A stretch of 32,165 nt of DNA, taken from assembly GCA_963643225.1 (NCBI GenBank), contig CAVIIX010000022.1:1-32165 (forward strand). The letters run 5' to 3'. Each line of letters starts with the position of its first letter. Within the stretch, counting starts at the first letter, position 1. Source of the DNA: UBA1258 sp963643225 (lineage in GTDB: Bacteria > Bacillota > Clostridia > Lachnospirales > Lachnospiraceae). Position numbers and translations under genes: made by a program. Positions 8,801 to 16,307 of the stretch are shown here, one piece after another. A model generated the notes under the pieces. The model worked only from the letters and a program-made list of their open reading frames with translations. It was not told where the DNA came from and did no database searches.

Positions 8801-9676
8801 CTAATCTTCTTCAAGACTTTCAAGCTGACCTTTTACATCCCTTACGGATACACCCTTTGTAGTAAGTGCTTTAATAACAGGGCTGAAATATTTATTTAAA
8901 TTACAGCCTATTAAAAGTATATACATACACATATAGAGCCAGAAAAGTAACACTATAATAGTCGTAAGACTTCCATACATACTAAAGGCGTTAAATTTTT
9001 CAACATAAAATGAAAATAAATACGAAAAGCCTGTCCATGTAAGGGATGCAAGTATAGCTCCCGGGAAAGTCTCTCTGAATTTATGCTTTTTACAGGGAAG
9101 TAATGAAAAGCAAAGCATAAATATAATGGACATAAGAACAATAGAAATAACAGATTTTAAATTAACAAATACAGATACAAATTCTGCTATCTGAGGAAAA
9201 TGTTCCTCTAAAACATTTAAAATAACATTACCGCCTACCACAAGCACCAAAATAACAACGATGCCCACCAAAAATATAAGTGTATATAAAGAAGAAACTA
9301 TTCTTAATAAAATGCCATTTCTTTTATCAACGTTTCTATCGATTGCATTAAAGCCTGCAATCAAAGCATTAACACCCTTACCCGCAGCCCAGAGAGTGGT
9401 AATTGCAGAAATTGATACAAGTCCTATGGATTTTTCACTTGCATCACTTAAAATCGACACAAGCAGATTACCTGTACCTGCAGGAAATTCATTTAAAATA
9501 AAATCAATTATCAGCTGAGGCTTGACAGGAGTATAAGGAAGAATTGCAAATAATAATAAAACCATCGGTACAATAGATAAGAAAATAAAAAATGCGCAGC
9601 TTGATGCAAACGAGTTTAAATTATCTTCCTTCATTCTTCTGCTGAAATCTCTGCAGATTTTAATAATCTTTTTCAT
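8801..9676 (-). CDS. YihY/BrkB family inner-membrane protein
   Basis: A 291-residue multi-pass membrane protein of the YihY/BrkB family. The N-terminal cytoplasmic part ends in the family-typical stretch SFASSCAFFIFLSIVPMVLL. About six hydrophobic segments follow (roughly residues 24-45, 85-105, 133-155, 170-192, 203-225, 238-260), with the conserved WAAGKGVNAL after segment two and a FWLYMCMYILLIG block near the end. It was once called ribonuclease BN, a name no longer accepted; its biochemical role is not settled. The ATG at 9676 has GGAG 6 nt upstream. A structured, gene-free segment (9691-9863) lies directly before it, and a terminator-free gap leads to the pheST promoter. Confidence 0.9.
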   Translation of the reverse strand: MKKIIKICRDFSRRMKEDNLNSFASSCAFFIFLSIVPMVLLLFAILPYTPVKPQLIIDFILNEFPAGTGNLLVSILSDASEKSIGLVSISAITTLWAAGKGVNALIAGFNAIDRNVDKRNGILLRIVSSLYTLIFLVGIVVILVLVVGGNVILNVLEEHFPQIAEFVSVFVNLKSVISIVLMSIIFMLCFSLLPCKKHKFRETFPGAILASLTWTGFSYLFSFYVEKFNAFSMYGSLTTIIVLLFWLYMCMYILLIGCNLNKYFSPVIKALTTKGVSVRDVKGQLESLEED

Positions 9677-9690
9677 GTGTCTCCAATTTG

Positions 9691-9863
9691 GTCAAGGCTC
9701 GCTTGAAAGTCCTGACAGCTTTATTCGTGTCTGCCCTTAAAGATATCTGCCTCTTATAATCCGTGCTCATCATCGCAAAGCGTATATCTTAAGTCTGAGC
9801 CTAAACTCCTGCTTAGTATTACTATAACCTACACCTTCGCTTTCGCTAAGAGAAGGCGGTTAT
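9691..9863 (-). ncRNA. Candidate structured leader or small RNA upstream of brkB
   Basis: This gene-free segment folds well on paper. An outer stem joins 9797-9806 to 9691-9700 (nine of ten pairs, core AGGCTC/GAGCCT). It encloses a 10-bp stem with one bulge (9784-9793 with 9736-9746). Beyond it a hairpin at 9824-9863 has two stacked arms (ATAACC/GGTTAT and CCTTC/GAAGG). On the minus strand the outer stem closes just before the brkB ribosome site, as in a riboswitch-type leader. I do not recognise the class, and no terminator precedes brkB. The same stems could form from the plus strand, so orientation is not settled. Confidence 0.35.
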
Positions 9864-9874
9864 TCCTTGCTGAG

Positions 9875-9904
9875 TTAAAAAAGGCAGCAAACGCCGCCTT
9901 TTTA
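9875..9904 (-). terminator. Intrinsic terminator of the small RNA candidate
   Basis: On the minus strand AAAAAGGCGGC-GTTT-GCTGCCTTTTTT forms an 11-bp stem with one G-U pair and a T run. From the plus strand the same position becomes an A-C mismatch, so the minus direction is favoured, although both could work. Confidence 0.8.
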
Positions 9905-10029
9905 ACCCCCAAAATGCAGATTCCTTCTTTTGACTCCTAGAACGCATCTAGGTGGGTAACCGCAAACACGTTTCTGCCTTCCACTCATCGGAGGCCTGAC
10001 ATCTGCGTGAAGATATAGGAATCCCGTTT
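9878..10029 (-). ncRNA. Small structured RNA, possibly 6S RNA (ssrS)
   Basis: A transcription unit without an ORF, bounded by a promoter (10036-10063) and an intrinsic terminator (9875-9904), about 150 nt long. An outer stem pairs 10017-10023 with 9919-9925 (GATTCCT/AGGAATC). Inside are a GCCT/AGGC hairpin, a GCA-AAC type hairpin and a hairpin CCTAGA-TGCGT-TCTAGG (9936-9952). A second closing stem, ATCTGC at 10001-10006 with GCAGAT at 9916-9921, competes with the first. The long rod-like shape and the GGTTACCCACCT stretch before the last hairpin recall Clostridial 6S RNA, which binds RNA polymerase. This is from memory and was not checked with a covariance model. Another small RNA is possible. 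Confidence 0.5.
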
Positions 10030-10035
10030 AAAGTA

Positions 10036-10063
10036 ACTGTAGGTTCAAAAATAAAAGAATCAA
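10036..10063 (-). promoter_or_regulatory. Promoter of the small RNA candidate
   Basis: On the minus strand TTGATT (10058-10063) and TACAGT (10036-10041) are spaced by 16 bp. They point to a start near 10029, exactly where the folded region begins. The match to consensus is moderate. Confidence 0.5.
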
Positions 10064-10096
10064 ACACTTCAGGTTATTTAGAGTCTATCATAAAAG

Positions 10097-10840
10097 CTAG
10101 CAGTAATCAACTTCTACAAGGCAGAGTCCTAAAGCGGGTGCAGTTTCCCCTGCAAGCTTACGATCCTTTCTCCTTATTAATTCAGGAAAATCCAAAGGGT
10201 TTCTTTTGCCAAAGCCCGCTTCTAAAAGAGTGCCTGTAAGAATGCGCACCATGTGCTGTAAAAAGCCGTTTCCATGATAGGTAAAGGTGATGTAATCGCC
10301 GTTTTTCTTAATTTCTATTTTATCAACGGTTCTTACAGTGCTCTTTTTCATTTTTGGATTGGCAGCAAAAGAAGCAAAGTCGTGTTCACCTATTAGAAAT
10401 TCACTTGCCCTTACCATTTTGTTTATGTCAGGTACTCCGTCAAGACAGTATACATATTTTCTGTCAAAAATCGGTTTTTCTTTACCGCAGTAACAGGTAT
10501 AGCGGTAGGTCTTGCCGGTAGCATTGTAACGGGCGTGGAATCTGTCTCCTGCTATTTTAACGTCTTTAACGCATATGTCTTCTGGTAAATATTTATTACA
10601 GTAATCTTTTATTTTGACTTCAGATAATTTAGTGTCCAAAAATGAATTAAAAATAAAATTAAGGGCATGTACTCCTGCGTCGGTACGGCCTGCACCGATA
10701 AGTTCAACCTCTGAATTAACCATTTTAGATAAAACGCCCTCAAGCTTGCCCTGAATGGTCATATCGGTACCCATCTGATGTTCCCAGCCTAAATATTTAG
10801 TTCCATCGAAAGAAATAACAAATTTATAATTACGCTTCAT
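10097..10840 (-). CDS. truA: tRNA pseudouridine(38-40) synthase
   Basis: TruA converts uridines 38-40 in the anticodon arm of many tRNAs to pseudouridine. The 247-residue protein starts MKRNYKFVISFDGTKYLGW and carries the catalytic Asp in GAGRTDAGVHAL (D54). Later family blocks are RFHARYNATGKTYRY, FIGEHDFASF-like FLIGEHDFASF and GNGFLQHMVRILTGTLLEAG. The ATG at 10840 has GGAG 10 nt upstream and overlaps the end of the isomerase-like gene by 11 bp. An in-frame start at 10900 would add 20 residues lying wholly inside the upstream gene and was rejected. The two genes are translationally coupled. Confidence 0.96.
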   Translation of the reverse strand: MKRNYKFVISFDGTKYLGWEHQMGTDMTIQGKLEGVLSKMVNSEVELIGAGRTDAGVHALNFIFNSFLDTKLSEVKIKDYCNKYLPEDICVKDVKIAGDRFHARYNATGKTYRYTCYCGKEKPIFDRKYVYCLDGVPDINKMVRASEFLIGEHDFASFAANPKMKKSTVRTVDKIEIKKNGDYITFTYHGNGFLQHMVRILTGTLLEAGFGKRNPLDFPELIRRKDRKLAGETAPALGLCLVEVDYC

Positions 10841-11666
10841 CAAAAAGCTTCTCCATATACTTTCTTGCAGCAACCGCATTATCAGGCTTTGTATCTTCAA
10901 GTGTCATATGAATATGAGGCTTTCTTGCTTTAACAAATTTCATGATGTCTGAATAATCCATCATGCCAAGGCCTGCAGCCATTGATTCAAGCTTGTTTTC
11001 CAAAGGCATAAAATCCTTTATATGAATCATCATAATGTCTTCACCCAAAAGCTCGATTGCCTCTTTGCATATATCCTTCTGATCCTTATAGTTGTAGTAT
11101 TCAAGTAAATTTACAGGGTCGAATATAATGCCTAAATTAGGAGAAGGGATTGCATCAAGTACCTTTCTTGCAGCTTTTGGATCATATACTATATGACGTA
11201 CAACAGGCTCTATTGCCACAATTACACCCATTTTTTCTGCATATTCAACTACAGGGATTAAATTTTTAATGAAAAGCTCTAAGGAAGCATCAGTCTTGTT
11301 TTCCGGTACTGTTTTATATTCTTTATTAGGGCATCCGGTTTCAGTACCCACAACACCTGCACCAAGAGTATTGGCAAAACGAATATGTGCCCTGTAGGTA
11401 TCATGAATTTTCTTTAATTCTTCGGAATCCGGATTGGCTAAATTTAAATAGCAGCCTAAGACCGCAATGTCTACTCCGTATTTGTCAAAAACGTTTTTAA
11501 TGTACATGGCATACCCCGGAGTAAGGGCTGAATTATCGCAGGGATATTCCTTGAGCATTTTATATAAAGCAAGATGACCGCAGTTAAAGCCGTCCTCCTT
11601 TACTCTTTTAATACGCTCTTCAAATGTACCGGGAGCCGTGTCGTGTAATCTTATTCCAATATTCAT
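10830..11666 (-). CDS. Sugar phosphate isomerase/epimerase-like TIM-barrel protein
   Basis: A 278-residue protein of the xylose isomerase-like TIM-barrel (AP endonuclease 2) superfamily. It has the usual pattern of acidic and His metal ligands at strand ends: VAIEPVVRH (Glu), IIFDPVNLLEYY (Asp), MMIHIKDF (His, Asp) and HMTLED (Glu). The family isomerises or epimerises sugars and polyols; the substrate here is unknown. I choose the ATG at 11666 because GGAGG stands just upstream and the protein begins with a standard MNIGIRLHD strand. An upstream in-frame start at 11840 would run through the pckA terminator and into pckA. It is coupled to truA downstream. Confidence 0.85.
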   Translation of the reverse strand: MNIGIRLHDTAPGTFEERIKRVKEDGFNCGHLALYKMLKEYPCDNSALTPGYAMYIKNVFDKYGVDIAVLGCYLNLANPDSEELKKIHDTYRAHIRFANTLGAGVVGTETGCPNKEYKTVPENKTDASLELFIKNLIPVVEYAEKMGVIVAIEPVVRHIVYDPKAARKVLDAIPSPNLGIIFDPVNLLEYYNYKDQKDICKEAIELLGEDIMMIHIKDFMPLENKLESMAAGLGMMDYSDIMKFVKARKPHIHMTLEDTKPDNAVAARKYMEKLFDEA

Positions 11667-11707
11667 AAAAGCCTCCAAAAAATAATTAATATTAGTATAA
11701 CAAAAAA

Positions 11708-11735
11708 AGACCGGAAGTGAAATCACTTCCGGTCT
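11708..11735 (-). terminator. Intrinsic terminator of pckA
   Basis: A perfect 13-bp stem (AGACCGGAAGTGA with its complement, 2-nt loop) is followed on the minus strand by seven Ts. It starts 20 bp after the pckA stop. A -10-like TATACT follows it and may serve the next gene. Confidence 0.93.
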
Positions 11736-11754
11736 GAAAAGACTTAATTTTGAA

Positions 11755-13365
11755 TTATAACTGAGGACCAGCTGCAACGAGTGCCTTGCCTGCGTCGTTT
11801 GTCTCGTACTTCTTGAAGTTCTTGTTGAATCTTGCTGCAAGATCTAAAGCCTTTGCATCCCATTCTGAAGCATTAGCGTATGTATCACGAGGATCAAGAA
11901 TTGCAGGGTTAACTCCAGGAAGCTCTGTAGGTACTTCGAAGTTAAATACAGGAATCTTCTTTGTAGGAGCCTTGTTGATATCGCCTGAAAGGATAGCATC
12001 GATGATACCTCTTGTATCCTTAATAGTGATACGCTTGCCTGTGCCGTTCCAACCTGTGTTAACAAGGTATGCCTTAGCACCTGACTTCTGCATCTTCTTA
12101 ACTAATTCTTCAGCATACTTTGTAGGATGTAATTCCAGGAAAGCCTGTCCAAAGCAAGCTGAGAAGGTAGGTGTAGGCTCGGTAATACCACGCTCTGTAC
12201 CTGCAAGCTTTGCTGTGAAGCCTGATAAGAAGTAGTACTGTGTCTGTTCAGGAGTAAGAATTGAAACAGGAGGAAGTACACCAAAGGCGTCAGCTGAAAG
12301 GAAGATTACGTTATCAGCTGCAGGACCTGATGAAATCTTGTTTACATTCTGTACAATCTTTTCAATGTGGTCGATAGGATAAGATACACGAGTGTTTTCT
12401 GTAACGCTCTTGTCTTCAAAGTCAATCTTACCGTCAGCTGCTACTGTAACGTTTTCAAGTAAAGCGTTTCTCTTAATAGCGTTGAAGATATCAGGCTCAG
12501 ATTCCTTATCAAGGCCGATAACCTTAGCATAGCAACCGCCTTCAAGGTTGAATACGCCATTGTCATCCCAGCCGTGTTCGTCGTCACCGATTAAGAGACG
12601 CTTAGGATCGGTTGAAAGTGTTGTCTTGCCTGTACCGGAAAGACCAAAGAAGATTGCTGTATGCTTACCTTCCATATCGGTGTTTGCAGAGCAGTGCATG
12701 GAAGCAATGCCCTTAAGAGGAAGGAAGTAGTTCATCATAGAGAACATACCCTTCTTCATTTCACCGCCGTACCAGGTATTTAAGATAACCTGTTCTTTGG
12801 AAGTAATGTTAAATGCTACACAGGTTTCAGAATTAAGACCTAATTCCTTATAGTTGTCTACCTTAGCCTTAGAAGCTGTATAAACGATGAAGTCGGGCTC
12901 AAAGTTAGCCTTTTCTTCTTCGGTAGGCTTAATAAACATATTTTCAACAAAGTGTGCCTGCCAAGCAACTTCCATGATGAAGCGAACTGCCATACGGGTA
13001 TCCTTGTTGGCGCCGCAGAATGCATCTACAACAAAAAGTCTCTTATTTGAAAGTTCCTTCTTTGCAAGAGCCTTAACAGCTTCCCATGTTTCCTGTGACA
13101 TGGGATGGTTGTCGTTCTTGTATTCTTCGGATGTCCACCAAACGGTGTCCTTGGAATTTTCGTCCATAACGATGTATTTGTCTTTAGGAGAACGTCCTGT
13201 AAATACACCAGTCATAACGTTAACTGTGTCAAGTTCGGTAACCTGACCTACTTCGTAGCCTTCAAGACCGGCCTTTGTTTCCTCTTCGAAAAGTGTTTCG
13301 TAAGAAGGATTGTAAACAATTTCTGTAGCACCGGTAATGCCATACTTAGCTAAATCAATTGCCAT
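11755..13365 (-). CDS. pckA: Phosphoenolpyruvate carboxykinase (ATP)
   Basis: PckA interconverts oxaloacetate + ATP and PEP + CO2 + ADP. In anaerobes it can run in either direction, making PEP for gluconeogenesis or fixing CO2 with ATP gain. The 536-residue protein is full length. It has the ATP-type signature: an RSPKDKY substrate loop (about 59-64), the kinase-1 P-loop GLSGTGKTTLS (241-251), the LIGDDEHGWDD metal block (258-268), and GRSP and GTGKR-type Arg residues further on. The ATG at 13365 has AGAGG upstream. It is a single-gene unit with its own promoter (13429-13457) and terminator (11708-11735). Codon use looks like that of a highly expressed gene, with few rare codons. Confidence 0.97.
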   Translation of the reverse strand: MAIDLAKYGITGATEIVYNPSYETLFEEETKAGLEGYEVGQVTELDTVNVMTGVFTGRSPKDKYIVMDENSKDTVWWTSEEYKNDNHPMSQETWEAVKALAKKELSNKRLFVVDAFCGANKDTRMAVRFIMEVAWQAHFVENMFIKPTEEEKANFEPDFIVYTASKAKVDNYKELGLNSETCVAFNITSKEQVILNTWYGGEMKKGMFSMMNYFLPLKGIASMHCSANTDMEGKHTAIFFGLSGTGKTTLSTDPKRLLIGDDEHGWDDNGVFNLEGGCYAKVIGLDKESEPDIFNAIKRNALLENVTVAADGKIDFEDKSVTENTRVSYPIDHIEKIVQNVNKISSGPAADNVIFLSADAFGVLPPVSILTPEQTQYYFLSGFTAKLAGTERGITEPTPTFSACFGQAFLELHPTKYAEELVKKMQKSGAKAYLVNTGWNGTGKRITIKDTRGIIDAILSGDINKAPTKKIPVFNFEVPTELPGVNPAILDPRDTYANASEWDAKALDLAARFNKNFKKYETNDAGKALVAAGPQL

Positions 13366-13428
13366 ATTTATACCTCTTTCTTTAAATTAATATTTGTATC
13401 ACCATGTTCTGATGAAACTCCACGCAAT

Positions 13429-13457
13429 ATAATATCCTATTTTTTTTATAAAAACAA
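13429..13457 (-). promoter_or_regulatory. Promoter of pckA
   Basis: On the minus strand TTGTTT (13452-13457) and TATTAT (13429-13434) are separated by 17 bp that include an A8 tract. Transcription would start near 13422, giving a leader of about 55 nt without an obvious hairpin. Confidence 0.65.
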
Positions 13458-13514
13458 GAAAATTATCCGCTTTGGAAAATATTTTATCAAACTTTAATAA
13501 CAAATAATTAATGC

Positions 13515-15308
13515 CTATAAGGGATTTGTCTCATTTTTAAGCCACAAGGCTTCATCAATAGTAAGAAAATCCTTTGTTTTTGCATACACTGAGGCATTAT
13601 ATTTATTAATTAATTTAATTTCTGCATCAGATAAGGCCGATACATCGATTGCTGCCCTGTCAAACGGCACATAGGTTAAATGTTCAAAGCCTAAAAATCT
13701 TCCGTATTCGTTTTCTTCTTTTTCTATACAAAGGATTACGTTTTCGATTCTAACGCCGAATTCTTTGTCAATGTAGACACCGGGCTCATCACTTGTAGTC
13801 ATGCCAGGCTCAAGCAAGGCTTCTTTTGCAGTCTCTGTATATTTCCATCTAAAGCTTTGAGGCCCTTCATGGACATTTAATACATGACCTACTCCGTGAC
13901 CGGTACCATGCTTATAATCAATACCCATTTCCCATAAGGACATCCTTGCAAGCACGTCTAAATTTCTGCCTGTACAGCCATATAAAAATTTAGCATCTGC
14001 AAGCTTAAGCATTCCTACAGCCACCTTTGTATAATACAGTTTCATTTTATCGGTTAACCGGCCTAAAGAAATCGTACGTGTCACATCTGTTGTGCCTTTT
14101 TTATACTGGCCGCCCGAATCTACAAGCAAAAACCCTTCAGGCCTTAATTTTTTATCAGATTCTTTAGTTGCTGTATAGTGTACAATCGCGCCATTTTCCG
14201 CATAGCCTGAAATTGTGGGAAAAGATAAGTCAATAAAATCAGGCTCATCTTTTCTTAAAGCATCCAAATAATCAGAAGCTTTGATTTCAGATAACGCTTC
14301 AGTCTTAATGGCATTTTTAAGCCAGTATATAAATTTTGTAACGCATACAGAATCTCTTAAATATGCATCCTTTAAACATTTAATTTCCGTTTTGTTTTTA
14401 ACTGCTTTAAATTTAGTGGAAGGATTTATTGCTTTAATTACATTTCTGTTTTTAGAAATCAAATTAAAGCATGCAAAATTAACACTTTCTTCATCAAGTA
14501 AAACGGAATTTCCGAAATCATAATCCTTTATAATCTCAAGCACCTGATTATAGTCTTTTATTTTAATGTTTTTGCTTTCAAAATAGGCTTTTATTTCATC
14601 AGATGCCTCTTCTTTTTCCATAAAAATAACGGTTTCTGATTTTGAAATTATCATATAGCTTAAGAAAACAGGATTACATTTAACATCCATGCCTCTTACA
14701 TTTGTAATCCAGGCTATGTCATCAATAGAACCTAAAAATGTGGAATCTGCCTTTTCTTTATCCAAGGCTTCCTTAATGCGGTTAATTTTATCAATACAGT
14801 CTTCCCCTGTATATTCATTGTCTAAAATAAACAATTTGCTCACAGGAAGCGTTGGTCTTTCTTTCCATAAGCTTCCGGCAATGTCTTTATTAAAAATTAA
14901 CGTAGCTTTGTTTTCAGATAATATTCCTTCTATTTTTTTACCAAGACCTGTGCTTACGCATCTTCCGTCAAAAGAAAATATCTCACCCTCTTTAACATTA
15001 TCCTTAATGTATTCTGAAATGGAAGGAACTCCCTTCTCTCCCATTTTCATTAAAGTAATGCCAGTATCTTTAAGTTCGATTTCTGCCTGCAGGAAAAATC
15101 TTGCATCTGTCCACATTAAAGCTGTATCTGCGTTTATTAATAAAAAGGCATTTTCTCCTGTAAAGCCAGTAAAATATTCTCTTATTTTAAAATAGTCTGC
15201 CACATATTCTGAAGCATGATAGTCGTCACTTGTAAAAAAGCACCATGAAACATTTTCATCTTTCATGGCACTTCTTAAATTAAGCAAACGATTTTTTACA
15301 TCGTTCAT
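13515..15308 (-). CDS. pepP: Xaa-Pro aminopeptidase, family M24B
   Basis: Aminopeptidase P removes an N-terminal residue that precedes proline. At 597 residues this is the long three-domain form: two creatinase-type N-terminal domains (about 1-300) and a C-terminal pita-bread catalytic domain. Metal ligands are visible in order: Asp in LLVDSGGQY, Asp in TTDVTRT, His in GTGHGVGHVLNVHEG, Glu in TSDEPGVY, and Glu in GVRIENVIL; a substrate-binding His occurs in GAIVHYTA. The ATG at 15308 has GGAGG inside the end of deoC and begins 3 bp past the deoC stop region, so the two are coupled. It is the last gene of the thrC run. No clear terminator follows. Confidence 0.93.
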   Translation of the reverse strand: MNDVKNRLLNLRSAMKDENVSWCFFTSDDYHASEYVADYFKIREYFTGFTGENAFLLINADTALMWTDARFFLQAEIELKDTGITLMKMGEKGVPSISEYIKDNVKEGEIFSFDGRCVSTGLGKKIEGILSENKATLIFNKDIAGSLWKERPTLPVSKLFILDNEYTGEDCIDKINRIKEALDKEKADSTFLGSIDDIAWITNVRGMDVKCNPVFLSYMIISKSETVIFMEKEEASDEIKAYFESKNIKIKDYNQVLEIIKDYDFGNSVLLDEESVNFACFNLISKNRNVIKAINPSTKFKAVKNKTEIKCLKDAYLRDSVCVTKFIYWLKNAIKTEALSEIKASDYLDALRKDEPDFIDLSFPTISGYAENGAIVHYTATKESDKKLRPEGFLLVDSGGQYKKGTTDVTRTISLGRLTDKMKLYYTKVAVGMLKLADAKFLYGCTGRNLDVLARMSLWEMGIDYKHGTGHGVGHVLNVHEGPQSFRWKYTETAKEALLEPGMTTSDEPGVYIDKEFGVRIENVILCIEKEENEYGRFLGFEHLTYVPFDRAAIDVSALSDAEIKLINKYNASVYAKTKDFLTIDEALWLKNETNPL

Positions 15309-15311
15309 ATT

Positions 15312-15962
15312 TTATTTTGCCTCCAAAATGGAAATTGCTGATGAGGTACCGAGTCTGTCGGCACCAAGACGTATAAATTCTTCCATGTCGTCACGGGTAC
15401 GGATACCGCCGGCTGCCTTGATTTTAACGTCCTTGCCAACATTTTCTGAAAACAATTTAACGTCTGCAAAGGTAGCTCCGCCTGTACCAAAGCCTGTTGA
15501 AGTCTTGATATAATCAGCTTTGGCATTTGTAACACAGTGGCATAATTTAATTTTTTCTGCATCAGTTAAATAGCAGGTCTCGATAATAACCTTTAAGATC
15601 TTATCGCCGCAGACTTCTTTTATAGCCTTAATTTCAGCTTCGATTTTATCAAAGTCTCCGTTCTTTGCAGCATTAATATTAATAACCATGTCAATCTCAC
15701 TTGCTCCGTCCTTAATTGCTTCTTTAGCTTCTACAACCTTAGCAGCAGTAACGGAATAGCCAAGAGGGAATCCGATAACAGTACAGATATTTACCTTTTC
15801 TCCGTATTTATCATGAATTCTCTTAATGTAGCAGGGAGGCACGCATACAGAAGCCGTTTCATATTTAACTGCTTCATCGCAAAGCTTCTCAATGTCTTTC
15901 CAGGTAGCAAAAGCCTTTAACTGAGTGTGGTCAACATGTGCATATAATTCTTTGTTTGTCAT
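15312..15962 (-). CDS. deoC: Deoxyribose-phosphate aldolase
   Basis: DeoC splits 2-deoxyribose 5-phosphate into glyceraldehyde 3-phosphate and acetaldehyde, the last step of deoxynucleoside salvage. The 216-residue TIM barrel has the Schiff-base lysine in DYIKTSTGFG (K153), an Asp in SEIDMVININ (D91), and KIKAAGGIRT near the C terminus, where the second lysine acts as proton relay. The start is the ATG at 15962. A GGAGGG ribosome site lies just upstream, and it would be inside the gene if the in-frame ATG at 15974 were used. No other deo gene is next to it; neighbours are a small membrane protein and pepP. Confidence 0.95.
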   Translation of the reverse strand: MTNKELYAHVDHTQLKAFATWKDIEKLCDEAVKYETASVCVPPCYIKRIHDKYGEKVNICTVIGFPLGYSVTAAKVVEAKEAIKDGASEIDMVININAAKNGDFDKIEAEIKAIKEVCGDKILKVIIETCYLTDAEKIKLCHCVTNAKADYIKTSTGFGTGGATFADVKLFSENVGKDVKIKAAGGIRTRDDMEEFIRLGADRLGTSSAISILEAK

Positions 15963-15973
15963 AGAACCCTCCA

Positions 15974-16306
15974 TTAAAACAAATATTTATTCTGTGCCTT
16001 AACAGTAATAACTGCATAATAAATTAAAAAAGCAAAATATATTACCTGAACCAGTATTTCAAGTATAGCATTAACTTCCACATATTCAGCATAAAATAAA
16101 AATGCACTGAAAATGCATATAACTATTGAAAATATAAGGCCTCTTACATACATATATTTTATAAAGCCCTGTATATCGTGGGAACGCTCAAGATTAATTT
16201 TATTATTAATTAATCCTTTTGGAATGATGCCTGTAGCTTTCATCTTAAGCACCATGTAAAGTACATATACTCCCCAGAAAAACAAAAACAATTCTATAAA
16301 AGCCAT
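15974..16306 (-). CDS. Small membrane protein of unknown function
   Basis: I do not recognise this 110-residue protein. It has three hydrophobic segments: about residues 2-22 (an N-terminal signal anchor with FLFFWGVYVLYMV), 48-68 and 72-95. A charged loop with NNKINLERSHD lies between the first two. The ATG at 16306 is placed 1 bp after the stop of the REC-GGDEF gene, within a ribosome site AGAGGAAT; a longer in-frame start at 16384 lies inside that gene and was rejected. It ends 11 bp before deoC. Tight spacing to the diguanylate cyclase suggests co-expression, but not necessarily shared function. Confidence 0.75.
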   Translation of the reverse strand: MAFIELFLFFWGVYVLYMVLKMKATGIIPKGLINNKINLERSHDIQGFIKYMYVRGLIFSIVICIFSAFLFYAEYVEVNAILEILVQVIYFAFLIYYAVITVKAQNKYLF

Positions 16307-16307
16307 T

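Noticed and set aside
9691..10029. RNase P RNA, tmRNA or SRP RNA in the gene-free stretch
   Set aside because: The conserved signature stretches of these RNAs that I looked for by eye were absent from both strands.
11667..11840. Longer N terminus for the isomerase-like gene
   Set aside because: The added 58 codons run through the pckA terminator and the end of pckA; the internal ATG at 11666 has a GGAGG site and a normal first strand.
12887..13353. Plus-strand open frames opposite pckA
   Set aside because: They are complements of a strongly conserved enzyme, with no ribosome site and no recognisable protein.
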